Assembly (NCBI GenBank): GCA_910584345.1
Contig: CAJTZX010000006.1
Location: 33,810-97,809, forward strand
Length of the DNA: 64,000 bases
From: an uncultured Eubacterium sp.
GTDB taxonomy: Bacteria; Bacillota; Clostridia; Lachnospirales; Lachnospiraceae
Reading direction: 5' to 3'
Made by a program: the position numbers and the translations under genes. Positions 18,048 to 26,643 of this stretch are shown one piece after another (position 1 is the first letter of the stretch; each line of letters opens with the position of its first letter). The notes under the pieces are model-generated. The model was not told the origin of the DNA and searched no databases. It saw only the letters and a program-made list of their open reading frames with translations.

Positions 18048-18401
18048 TTATTCCGCATACTTCTCTATACAGGCAACGATCTCTTCCTGTACAGGGATAA
18101 CTTTTTTCAGTATTTCTTTTGCTTCCTCCGGCTTGTCAGCCCGCAGCAAATCCATAATTTGTGAATATGCTTCAAATACAGGAGTAATAGACAGATTGCC
18201 CGACGTCCCTTTAATCGCATGAGCCTTTTCTTTCACATCCTCATAATTGGTTATATCAAAATCCGGCGAAACCTGCTGGCCTTTCATCGCTTTTACAAAA
18301 GTATTTAAAAGTCTCTTGTAAAGCGCTTCATTTCCGCCGATTCGTTTCAAGCCTCCGTCTACATCTACGCCGAGTTCTTTTAAATCTTCAAATAATCCCA
18401 T
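18048..18401 (-). CDS. Stand-alone HPt phosphotransfer protein
   Basis: A 117-residue helical-bundle protein. The HPt motif E-K-A-H-A-I-K-G-T-S-G places the phospho-His at 61. No kinase or receiver domain is attached. It probably shuttles phosphate from the hybrid kinase (15409) to receiver domains elsewhere, such as the HD-GYP regulators of the same block. The ATG at 18401 has GAGAGGTGA six bases upstream; a GTG at 18410 overlaps that site and is rejected. Confidence 0.88.
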   Translation of the reverse strand: MGLFEDLKELGVDVDGGLKRIGGNEALYKRLLNTFVKAMKGQQVSPDFDITNYEDVKEKAHAIKGTSGNLSITPVFEAYSQIMDLLRADKPEEAKEILKKVIPVQEEIVACIEKYAE

Positions 18402-18467
18402 AAAAATCACCTCTCATACTAAGTTTGCATTATTTTATCATAACAGGCACCATTTATCAACAATATA

Positions 18468-20189
18468 TTACATCTTATCAAAATCAGAGTCAAAGCTTAT
18501 ATTGTTCTGTACAAACTCTTCCCGCAGCGAGAATTTTGACACAAGATTTTTTAAAACCTCGGCCTGACTGGAAAGCTCTTCGCTGGCTGCCGCACTTTGC
18601 ACAGCCGTTGCAGAGTTTGTCTGCACTACGCTGGAAATTTGATCTACACCTACGGAAACCTGCTCTACGGCGCCTGCCTGGCCTTCTGCTGCAGTTGCGA
18701 TCTTCCCTACCGTTACAGTTGCTTCACGCACTTCATCTACAACCTGTATCAGTGATTTCGCTGTTGCATTGGTAATCTGTGTTCCCTGCGATACTGCTCC
18801 GATCACACTTTCGATCAGATCAGAAGTGTCTTTGGATGCTTCCGCACTCTTACTGGCAAGGTTGCGTACCTCATCAGCCACAACCGCAAAACCTTTGCCT
18901 GCCGTACCTGCGCGGGACGCTTCTACGGCTGCGTTCAGCGCCAGAATATTTGTCTGGAATGCAATATCCTCGATCGTTTTGATAATCTTTCCAATTTCGT
19001 TGGAAGTACGTGTAATTTCCTCCATCGCCTTTGTCATATCTTTCATCTGACGATTGCATTCCTCTACGCGATCGCCTGCAGAATTTGACTGGCTTCTTGC
19101 AGTTGCCGCATTTTCTGCTGTTTCTTTTACCTGCTGGGAAATGCCTGCAATTGTAGCGGCCAGCTCCTCTACAGAAGCAGCCTGTTCAGTAGCTCCCTGT
19201 GAAAGCGCCTGTGCGCCGTAAGATACCTGATTTGCACCGGACGATACCTGATCTGCACTGGAGTTAATCTGTGCCAATGTAGAACTTAAGTCCCGATTCT
19301 GCTTGCGAATAGAGGACAACAGTCCTTGGAAATCCCCGACATAACGTTCTTCCGCCTTGGTACGTACATCAAAATTACCATTTGCCATTTCACTCAACAG
19401 TCTGGAAGCATCTGCAATAATATCTCCAAGAATGGACGCCATATCTCGGAACGCATTCGCCAGACCTCCCAGTTCATCTTTCGAACGGTATGCAATCTGA
19501 AAATCGAAATTGCCTGCTACAATCTTACCTGCTGATGCTACGAGTTCATGGATCGGTTTTGTAATCATTCTTGTCAGATACAGACAAAGTACAATCGTAA
19601 TCAGCAATGCAGCCGCAGCAAGAGCCAACAATGAATAAGTAATGGATTTCTGTGTAGCCAGCGAATCGTTAAAGTTCTTATCTACGCCTGCCTCCACTTC
19701 ATCACTGATCTGTGTCAGCGCACTTACCGCCCCTACTACTAACGGCTGATACTCTTCAATCAAAATCTGCTGTGCCTGTCCTTTATCTGTCTGAGACAGG
19801 GAAACTACATTTTCCTGCATATCTACCGCTTTTCGGATATCTTCGGCAAAAGTGGTGAATGCATCCGAATTGCTGTCTAAATTACCGCTTATCCATGTTG
19901 CATTTTCTTCTAACAATTCCATTTCCTTTTGCATATCGCTCTGGTAAGATTCACATCTTGCAGCATCATCATCAATCGTCAGAAATGTAAGATCCTTGAC
20001 AATAATCTGCAGCCCGCGGCGCATGCTCATCACTCTCTGCGTAATTTGATATTCCTCGTGATAAAACTCTGAGTATTTATCCGAACTCTGCCGCAGCCCT
20101 GATGTCGCTACATATACCGTACCGCAAAACAGTGCGATAATAATCATAAATGTCAGCAGCAATTTTGTTCCTATTTTCAGATTTTTCAT
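18468..20189 (-). CDS. Methyl-accepting chemotaxis protein with 4-helix-bundle-type sensor
   Basis: A 573-residue chemoreceptor. Transmembrane helices lie at about 7-27 and 183-203. Between them is a ligand domain of about 155 residues, mostly helical, resembling the 4HB_MCP fold. HAMP segments follow, then the long cytoplasmic coiled coil with the signalling tip EDIAFQTNILALNAAVEASR and GFAVVADEVRNLA. The C-terminus ends S-F-D-S-D-F-D-K-M, close to the tail of the neighbouring receptor. The ATG at 20189 has AGGAGG upstream. It is 13 bases after the other receptor gene and 66 bases before the HPt gene. Confidence 0.92.
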   Translation of the reverse strand: MKNLKIGTKLLLTFMIIIALFCGTVYVATSGLRQSSDKYSEFYHEEYQITQRVMSMRRGLQIIVKDLTFLTIDDDAARCESYQSDMQKEMELLEENATWISGNLDSNSDAFTTFAEDIRKAVDMQENVVSLSQTDKGQAQQILIEEYQPLVVGAVSALTQISDEVEAGVDKNFNDSLATQKSITYSLLALAAAALLITIVLCLYLTRMITKPIHELVASAGKIVAGNFDFQIAYRSKDELGGLANAFRDMASILGDIIADASRLLSEMANGNFDVRTKAEERYVGDFQGLLSSIRKQNRDLSSTLAQINSSADQVSSGANQVSYGAQALSQGATEQAASVEELAATIAGISQQVKETAENAATARSQSNSAGDRVEECNRQMKDMTKAMEEITRTSNEIGKIIKTIEDIAFQTNILALNAAVEASRAGTAGKGFAVVADEVRNLASKSAEASKDTSDLIESVIGAVSQGTQITNATAKSLIQVVDEVREATVTVGKIATAAEGQAGAVEQVSVGVDQISSVVQTNSATAVQSAAASEELSSQAEVLKNLVSKFSLREEFVQNNISFDSDFDKM

Positions 20190-20202
20190 ATATATACCCC
20201 TC

Positions 20203-21561
20203 CTAGTATTTCCCAAAATCGTCTTCCAGAGAAATTACCGGTTCATTTCTATCATCACTGCTGTCTGATTCGACGCTTCGATAATCATATCCCTGACTCG
20301 TACTTTGTCTGCCTGCTCCCAAATTATAAATAGAAAGCATATCCCTCATCTTGGATGCCTGGTTAGAAAGCTCTTCACTTGCTGCCGCACACTGCTGACT
20401 CGTTGCTGAGTTCGTCTGCACAACCTGTGAAACCTGTGTAATTGCCTGTTCGATCTGAGCTACCGCCGTTGCCTGATAGTTGGAAGACTCGGCAATTCCA
20501 TTAATAATACCTTCACTTTTCTGCACTACATTAGTTATCGTTTCCAAAGCGCTTGCTGTTTCTTCTGCGATCTGCGAACCTGTGCTGACTTTCGTAATAG
20601 AATCTTCAATCAGCTCGGCTGTTTCTGCCGCCGCAGCCGCGCTCTTTGCGGCAAGACTTCTGACTTCTTCCGCCACCACCGCAAATCCTTTGCCTGCTTC
20701 GCCCGCCCTTGCAGCTTCAACTGCGGCATTTAAAGCCAGAATATTTGTCTGGAATGCTATATCGTCAATTGTCTTAATAATCTTGGAAATGCTTTCAGAT
20801 GACTGGTTAATCTCCTGCATAGCGTCTGTCATATCTTTCATCCGCATATTTCCATGTTTGACATCTTCAATTGCCTGTTCAATCAAGCTTGCCGCAGAAT
20901 TTGCCTGCTCCGCATTTTCTTTTGTCTTTTCGGCAATCTCGTCGATCGAAGCCGTAATCTCCTGAATCGCGCTTGCCTGCTGCGTGGAACCCTGCGCTAA
21001 CGCCTGACTAGCGCTCGCCACCTGCGAAGAGCTGATTGTAACCTGTGTGCCGGAATCACTGATATTTGACAATGCATGATAATTATCTTCCACAAGCTTT
21101 TTTAAAGAATTGCCAAGCAGGTCGTCCGAAGACGCAGGAGTAACTGTAATCGTCAGATTTCCGTTTGCAACTTCCTCTGCGATATGCGCCTGGTTTTTAA
21201 TATTCCGGATTACTTTTTCATATTCATCTACTAACTGTCCCAGTTCGTCATTGCTGAATTTTTTCATCTGGATATCTACACGTCCCATAGCAATCTGCTT
21301 TGCCGCATTCGACAATTCTTCTACGGACATGCGGATCTGACGTATTAATACCGCAGCTACCCATAAAATAATAATAATAGATACAATCCCAACCGAATAT
21401 GTAAATATAGACGCGTTTCTATTGTAATCTTTTAACGCCTGGCCGGAATAATTTGCCGCCATTCTGGTTGTCATCTCGCTGAATACAATGTTTAAAATTG
21501 TCATAATAATGCTGATAAAGAAGCCCAGCATTAATTTTGCCCTTATCGTCCAGTTTTTCAT
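20203..21561 (-). CDS. Methyl-accepting chemotaxis protein with almost no extracytoplasmic domain
   Basis: A 452-residue chemoreceptor. Two transmembrane helices (about 10-30 and 48-68) are separated by only some 17-25 residues, so no folded outside sensor is possible. HAMP-like segments follow (about 69-160), then the signalling domain with D-D-I-A-F-Q-T-N-I-L and GFAVVAEEVRSLA. The C-terminus reads S-L-E-D-D-F-G-K-Y. It may sense membrane or cytoplasmic state, or act through partner receptors. The ATG at 21561 has AGAGG ten bases upstream; an ATG at 21579 overlaps the cheW stop but has a poor site. Confidence 0.9.
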   Translation of the reverse strand: MKNWTIRAKLMLGFFISIIMTILNIVFSEMTTRMAANYSGQALKDYNRNASIFTYSVGIVSIIIILWVAAVLIRQIRMSVEELSNAAKQIAMGRVDIQMKKFSNDELGQLVDEYEKVIRNIKNQAHIAEEVANGNLTITVTPASSDDLLGNSLKKLVEDNYHALSNISDSGTQVTISSSQVASASQALAQGSTQQASAIQEITASIDEIAEKTKENAEQANSAASLIEQAIEDVKHGNMRMKDMTDAMQEINQSSESISKIIKTIDDIAFQTNILALNAAVEAARAGEAGKGFAVVAEEVRSLAAKSAAAAAETAELIEDSITKVSTGSQIAEETASALETITNVVQKSEGIINGIAESSNYQATAVAQIEQAITQVSQVVQTNSATSQQCAAASEELSNQASKMRDMLSIYNLGAGRQSTSQGYDYRSVESDSSDDRNEPVISLEDDFGKY

Positions 21562-21575
21562 TGTCCCACTACCTC

Positions 21576-22118
21576 TCATTCTTCTTCACTTAACTGATTC
21601 AACTGCTCTACAGACGAAAGATCCACATCACGCAGAAGCTTATCCGGATCCAATAACAATTTTACCGTATCACCAATCTTGCCGATACCGTAGATATATT
21701 TACGGTTTCCCTGATCCGCACGTGAAATGGTTGGAGGCGGCAAAATATCACTGTCTTTAATTTCTACCACATCCGCAATTTTTTCCACAATCAGACCAAC
21801 CATCATTTCATTATACTGAATAACAATGATGCATGTACGGTCATTATATTCAAAAGCTTCCTGCCCAAACCGCAGACGCACATCAATGACCGGGATGATT
21901 TTGCCGCGCAGGTTAATCAGCCCCTTAATATAGTCTTCGGTTTCCGGAACTGCCGTGATTGCCTGAATCTGAATAATCTCATTCACATATTGGATCTTGA
22001 GTCCAAAATATTCGTTGCCGGATTTAAAGGTCATATATTTGCTTTTATGCTCTTCGACTTCGCTGTACCCAAGATCCAGAAGATCTGCCGAATCATTCAA
22101 ATTGCTTATTTCACTCAT
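21576..22118 (-). CDS. cheW: Chemotaxis coupling protein CheW
   Basis: A 180-residue CheW-domain protein that links receptors to CheA. The fold is recognised from YMTFKSGNEYFGLKIQYVNEI, INLRGKIIPVIDVRLRFG, MVGLIVEKIADVVEI and a closing LLLDPDKLL. An N-terminal extension of about 25 residues precedes the domain. It lies between cheA and the receptor genes on one strand with short gaps, as in classical chemotaxis operons. Confidence 0.94.
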   Translation of the reverse strand: MSEISNLNDSADLLDLGYSEVEEHKSKYMTFKSGNEYFGLKIQYVNEIIQIQAITAVPETEDYIKGLINLRGKIIPVIDVRLRFGQEAFEYNDRTCIIVIQYNEMMVGLIVEKIADVVEIKDSDILPPPTISRADQGNRKYIYGIGKIGDTVKLLLDPDKLLRDVDLSSVEQLNQLSEEE

Positions 22119-22146
22119 ATAGTCCTACATTCCTTTCTTTCTATAT

Positions 22147-24285
22147 TTACCCGATTAATCCGCCCGGATCTAAAATCAGGGCAATGCTTCCGTCCCCAAG
22201 CTGCGTGCAGCCGGTCAGACCCTTGACTTTTTTAATATAAGAAGGAATCGGCTTTACTACGATCTCCTGTTTGCCTACCAGCGTATCGACAAAGAGTCCG
22301 ATCCGTTTATCATCTACTTCTATAATGACCATCATGCCGTCTTCCACTGCTTCCTGATAGTTGCTTAATCCATACCATTCGCCAAGACGTATTACCGAAA
22401 AACATTCGCCGCGGATCATAATATATTCATCACCGTTTGGTTCATGAATCATCATATCTTCCCGTACACGTACAAATTCTTTGATAACGCCGGACTCCAT
22501 CACAAAAGAAGACCCGCCTGTCTCCATCACAATTCCGTCAATAATCGCAAGTGTCAGAGGTATTTTTAAGCTCATTGTGCTTCCGTTGCCCGGATCGCTT
22601 TCTATATCAAGCATCCCGCCGATTTCTTGGATATTACGGACTACAACGTCCATGCCTACGCCTCTGCCGGAGTATTCTGTAACCTGCTCATTCGTTGAAA
22701 AACCTGGCAATGTAATAAACTGATATACTTCTTTATCAGAATATGAACTATCTGGTCTGGAAGCATCTAAAATACCCTGCTTTCTTGCTTTGGCAAGAAT
22801 TTTTTCCCGATCCAGTCCCGTTCCGTTATCCTGAACAGTGATCCATACTTTTCCGGCTTCTGTTTTTGCCGACAACGTAACTTTGCCTTTATCCGTCTTT
22901 CCGCTGGCAGCGCGTTCTTCATTTGTCTCAATACCGTGGTCTACCGCATTTCTGACAAGATGCATCAGCGGATCGGAAATATGTTCAATAATATTTTTAT
23001 CTACTTCCGTAGCGTCTCCTACCATTTCAAACTCGATGTCTTTGCCGAGTTTGCGGGATACGTCAAATACGATACGGTTCATTTTCTGAAATGTATTAGT
23101 CAAAGGCACCATACGCATCGACATAATGACGTTCTGCAGATCCGTTGAAATCTTCGATAGCTGTGCGGCTGCTTTATTAAAATTATCCAGATTTAATCCC
23201 GGTACTTTTAAATCCGAGCTCTGCAGAACGACAGATTCAGAAATAACAAGCTCTCCGATCAGCTCCATCAGCTGATTCATCTTGCTGACATTCACACTGA
23301 TAAACGAAGCCTTTTCTGCTTTCGGCTTATCTTTTGCTAATTTTTTCTGCTTGCCCGGTTCTTTGGATTTGATAACAAAATCACCCGGGGCAATTTTCGC
23401 CTTATCTTTTGTCTCGGCAGGTACAGCGCCCTGTGTGCGCGCTTCTATCGCTTCCACACTGGAATCCAGGTCAATCTGGACATCGCCGCCAAAGCCGCGC
23501 ACATATTCTTCAGGACTGCACTCGGTCACATCCACCTTTTCCACCGAATATCCTTCGGAAACAATGGAACGTATTTCCGCCGGATCCGCCTGCGTCTGCA
23601 GAAGCATTTTAAAACCTTCTTTAATAATCACTTCTGAACTGCTCTCATCGGAAATAATATTTTCCGGCGTATACAATAAATCTTCTGCAATTTCTTTTAA
23701 TGCATATACAGTTTTATATGCATGTATATTTGCCATCTCCGTATCTGAATAAAATGATATAAAAATTTTATAAAAGTGACTGTCGCTTGTCGCAACCGGA
23801 GCGATATAAAACTGCTTTGGCTCTTCACTCTTGTTTTCCGCAGGTTTTGACGCTCCGTCTGCTGCTGTGCCTTCTTCTCCTTTGATCTTTTTCAAAAACT
23901 TATCTAATTCTGCAATAATATCACTGGAATCTCCATCTACCGGGTCACCGTTTCGGATTTTTTCCATTTCATTTGAAATAAAATCTTCAACATGCAGCAC
24001 ATGCTCTACTAACTCCAGATGCGGAACATTTTCCGGGTGAGACTCTCTTAAATAAAAGAAGACATCCTCCAGCTTATGCGATACAGCCGTAATATTATCA
24101 AACATCATAATGCCTGATGAACCTTTAATCGTATGCATCGTACGGAATATTTCATTAATGCTGTCCTCATCAAAACAGTCTGCATCTTTTTGTTCCAGTA
24201 CGGTATCCTGAAGCTGTTCCAGAAGCTGTCCGTTCTCAAACAGATACATATCCAGCATGTCTTCTGTATTAAATCCTTCAGCCAT
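22147..24285 (-). CDS. cheA: Chemotaxis histidine kinase CheA
   Basis: A 712-residue kinase. The P1 HPt domain has M-H-T-I-K-G-S-S-G with His51. A P2-like region lies at about 160-275, then dimerisation helices (KMNQLMELIGELVIS). The ATPase domain has HLVRNAVDHGIE, D-N-G-T-G-L and G-R-G-V-G-M-D. A P5 CheW-like domain forms the C-terminus, ending DGSIALILDPGGLIG. All phosphotransfer and ATP-binding residues are intact. It should phosphorylate the CheY-like protein encoded next to it (24311) and CheB (24718). The gene is inside the signalling block, 28 bases before cheW. Confidence 0.95.
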   Translation of the reverse strand: MAEGFNTEDMLDMYLFENGQLLEQLQDTVLEQKDADCFDEDSINEIFRTMHTIKGSSGIMMFDNITAVSHKLEDVFFYLRESHPENVPHLELVEHVLHVEDFISNEMEKIRNGDPVDGDSSDIIAELDKFLKKIKGEEGTAADGASKPAENKSEEPKQFYIAPVATSDSHFYKIFISFYSDTEMANIHAYKTVYALKEIAEDLLYTPENIISDESSSEVIIKEGFKMLLQTQADPAEIRSIVSEGYSVEKVDVTECSPEEYVRGFGGDVQIDLDSSVEAIEARTQGAVPAETKDKAKIAPGDFVIKSKEPGKQKKLAKDKPKAEKASFISVNVSKMNQLMELIGELVISESVVLQSSDLKVPGLNLDNFNKAAAQLSKISTDLQNVIMSMRMVPLTNTFQKMNRIVFDVSRKLGKDIEFEMVGDATEVDKNIIEHISDPLMHLVRNAVDHGIETNEERAASGKTDKGKVTLSAKTEAGKVWITVQDNGTGLDREKILAKARKQGILDASRPDSSYSDKEVYQFITLPGFSTNEQVTEYSGRGVGMDVVVRNIQEIGGMLDIESDPGNGSTMSLKIPLTLAIIDGIVMETGGSSFVMESGVIKEFVRVREDMMIHEPNGDEYIMIRGECFSVIRLGEWYGLSNYQEAVEDGMMVIIEVDDKRIGLFVDTLVGKQEIVVKPIPSYIKKVKGLTGCTQLGDGSIALILDPGGLIG

Positions 24286-24310
24286 ATTCTTCTCCTTTTT
24301 GTTATATTTT

Positions 24311-24706
24311 TCAGATCAGGTTCAGCTTTTTAAGCGCCTGTTCAAATCTGTCCTGATTAATCGGCTTTCCGGAATAAATCGTACAGCCCAGTTCAAATGC
24401 CATTTTTACATTTCTCTCTTCGTTTAACGCTGTTGTCATAATGACTTTTACTGCTTTTTCTTCCGAAATGTTTTTTTCTTTTTCCAGCTTTCTAATCGCG
24501 ACAAGCGCCTGATAACCGTCCATAACCGGCATCATGATATCAAGGCAGACGAGATCATATGGTTCGTCATCCTCCAGCGCCATCATAAACGCATCTACTG
24601 CTTCCATACCATCTACAGTAACATCACATTCCCCGTACTTCGATAGAAAATTCACCATAAATTTGCGGGTTACAAAATCATCTTCTGCCAACAAAATTTT
24701 CATCAT
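24311..24706 (-). CDS. Single-domain response regulator (CheY-like)
   Basis: A 131-residue receiver domain with no output domain. Acidic residues E-D-D near position 8, the phospho-acceptor Asp in L-D-I-M-M-P (about 57) and the conserved Thr and Lys (M-T-T-A, G-K-P-I) are all present. It lies between cheB and cheA, so it is the likely CheY of this system. The Y-x-G-K-P-I end and the longer alpha4 region resemble stress-type or ACF-type CheY proteins as much as flagellar CheY. No FliM is in view to act on. Confidence 0.88.
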   Translation of the reverse strand: MMKILLAEDDFVTRKFMVNFLSKYGECDVTVDGMEAVDAFMMALEDDEPYDLVCLDIMMPVMDGYQALVAIRKLEKEKNISEEKAVKVIMTTALNEERNVKMAFELGCTIYSGKPINQDRFEQALKKLNLI

Positions 24707-24717
24707 CTATTCTCCTT

Positions 24718-25749
24718 TTACATTTTATTAAGTATCATATAAGTCCTGGCAGCGATATCCTGCAGCTTTACCTGCTGCTCTACCGCTCCGATATCATATG
24801 CCACCTTCGGCATTCCATACACAATACAGGTAGACTCGTCCTGGCCAATTGTTTTTGCCCCTGCATTTCGCATAGAAAGCAGCCCTTTGGCGCCGTCTCC
24901 GCCCATCCCGGTCAAAATAATGCCAACCGCATCCTTTTTGACTGTTTTTGCCACAGACTCAAACAATACATCTACGGATGGACAATGACCGTTGACTCTT
25001 GGCCCGTTCCGGCATTCCACCTGATAGACGCCATTCACCTTTACAACCCGCATGTGCTGATCGCCTCCGGGAGCAATCAACACATGTCCCGGCCGCACTG
25101 TATCACCGGTCTGCGCTTCTTTCACACGTACCCTGCACTGATCGTTCAGCCTTTTTGCGTACATAGCCGTAAAGCCCGGAGGCATATGCTGCACGATCAC
25201 GACACCCGGAATATCCGGCCCAAATCCTTTCACCACTTCAAAAATCGCCTCTGTACCGCCTGTGGAAGCTCCAATTGCCACGAGCAGGTTGCTTTTTGCA
25301 ACTGTAGGGCCACTGAAATCCTGCTGAATATGTACTTTCTTTTTAATATTTCCTATTTTAGCTGTAGATGCAATCTTAATCTTGACAAGCAGCTCATTAC
25401 GAATAAAATCTTCCAGCTGTGCACGATTCGTAATCGCCGGTTTTCCTACAAAATCTACTGCGCCTGCATTCATTGCATCAAATACTTTATCACTTAATGC
25501 GCTGATAACAACAACCGGAAGCGGATACTGAGGCATCAACTTTCGCAAAAACTCTATTCCATTCATACGCGGAAGCTCCACATCCAGAGTCATTACATCC
25601 GGTTTGTGCCGGATAATCGCATCCCTTGCTTCATACGGATCTTTTGCGGCCGCTACGACTGTGATCGCAGGATCCCTGCACAGGTTTTGAATCAAAAGCT
25701 CGCGGAATACAAGCGAATCATCTACAACTAAAACCTTAATTGACCGCAT
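24718..25749 (-). CDS. cheB: Chemotaxis protein-glutamate methylesterase/deamidase CheB
   Basis: A 343-residue two-domain protein. The receiver has V-D-D-S and phospho-acceptor Asp in L-D-V-E-L-P. The esterase domain has the Ser motif G-A-S-T-G-G-T, His in Q-H-M-P-P-G-F and Asp in G-M-G-G-D-G-A. It removes methyl groups from receptors. The ATG at 25749 gives the usual R-S-I-K-V-L-V-V-D-D start; another ATG at 25761 overlaps the cheR stop as ATGA and may be used for coupling. It lies between cheR and the CheY-like gene. Confidence 0.94.
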   Translation of the reverse strand: MRSIKVLVVDDSLVFRELLIQNLCRDPAITVVAAAKDPYEARDAIIRHKPDVMTLDVELPRMNGIEFLRKLMPQYPLPVVVISALSDKVFDAMNAGAVDFVGKPAITNRAQLEDFIRNELLVKIKIASTAKIGNIKKKVHIQQDFSGPTVAKSNLLVAIGASTGGTEAIFEVVKGFGPDIPGVVIVQHMPPGFTAMYAKRLNDQCRVRVKEAQTGDTVRPGHVLIAPGGDQHMRVVKVNGVYQVECRNGPRVNGHCPSVDVLFESVAKTVKKDAVGIILTGMGGDGAKGLLSMRNAGAKTIGQDESTCIVYGMPKVAYDIGAVEQQVKLQDIAARTYMILNKM

Positions 25750-25757
25750 AACGCTAA

Positions 25758-26570
25758 TCATCCTTCCTTTTTTCGAAATATAGACGGCTGAACAATTTCA
25801 AACGGCGTCGCACTTCTGTCAAGCGTCTCTGTCGTGCCTATAAGCAGATATCCTCCCGGTTCCAGGAAATCATACACTTTCTGCACCAATTGCCTTTTTG
25901 TGTCGTCATCAAAATAAATCATAACATTTCTTAAAAATACGGTGTGCAGTTTTCTTTTAAACGGAAACTGCGACATCAGATTAAACTGGCGAAACAGCAC
26001 CCCTTTTTTTAAATCATCTATAGCCGCATACTTTCCATCTTTTGTCTGTCTGAAAAACTGACGTTTCCACTGCTGCGGAACGTTTTCAAGCTGCTGCGCG
26101 GTATAAATGCCTGCGATTGCCTGTTTTAAAATTCCTGTTGATACATCGGTGGCTAAAATACGCAAATCCCATTGTTTTCGTTCCATTCCAAAAAAATCTG
26201 CAAGTACCATTGCAATCATATACGGCTCTTCTCCGGAAGAAGCAGCGCCGCACCAGATACGCACGTCTTTTGTATTGCTTTCTTTGTTTTTAATCCAAGG
26301 CAGTATCTCTTTGCGTAAAAAATCGAACTGCTCAAATTCCCTCATAAAATAAGTATGATTTGTTGTCAGAAGATTGACAAGCATTTTTTCCTGCTTACCG
26401 GTTTTATCCTGTTCCACCGCGTTCATAAACTCATTGAAAGACCCCCAGCCGCCAGAACGGATATAATTTTCCAACCGCCCGTTGACAATCACCTTTTTTT
26501 GGCTCATATCAATGCCGTAATGCCTTTTCATATATGTGGATATCCTCGTAAACTCCTCATCCGTTATCAA
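25758..26570 (-). CDS. cheR: Chemotaxis protein methyltransferase CheR
   Basis: A 270-residue S-adenosylmethionine-dependent enzyme that methylates receptor glutamates. The N-terminal helical domain (ITDEEFTRISTYMKRHYGID) is followed by the TNHTYFMRE segment, the SAM-binding C-G-A-A-S-S-G-E-E-P-Y, and C-terminal R-N-V-M-I-Y-F-D and EPGGYLLIGTTE. The open frame extends to 26735, but that would overlap the next gene. The TTG at 26570 has GAGG eight bases upstream and gives the normal family N-terminus. No pentapeptide-binding beta subdomain anomaly is seen. Confidence 0.93.
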   Translation of the reverse strand: MITDEEFTRISTYMKRHYGIDMSQKKVIVNGRLENYIRSGGWGSFNEFMNAVEQDKTGKQEKMLVNLLTTNHTYFMREFEQFDFLRKEILPWIKNKESNTKDVRIWCGAASSGEEPYMIAMVLADFFGMERKQWDLRILATDVSTGILKQAIAGIYTAQQLENVPQQWKRQFFRQTKDGKYAAIDDLKKGVLFRQFNLMSQFPFKRKLHTVFLRNVMIYFDDDTKRQLVQKVYDFLEPGGYLLIGTTETLDRSATPFEIVQPSIFRKKEG

Positions 26571-26643
26571 ACCAATCACCTCGTTAGCTATATGCAAAAT
26601 CAATATCGTAATGCCGTCGGATTTCACAAGCAAAACCTGTCTT

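Noticed and set aside
23282..23752. A 156-codon plus-strand frame inside cheA
   Set aside because: It is antisense to a well-conserved kinase, has no ribosome site, and its composition follows from the codon use of cheA.
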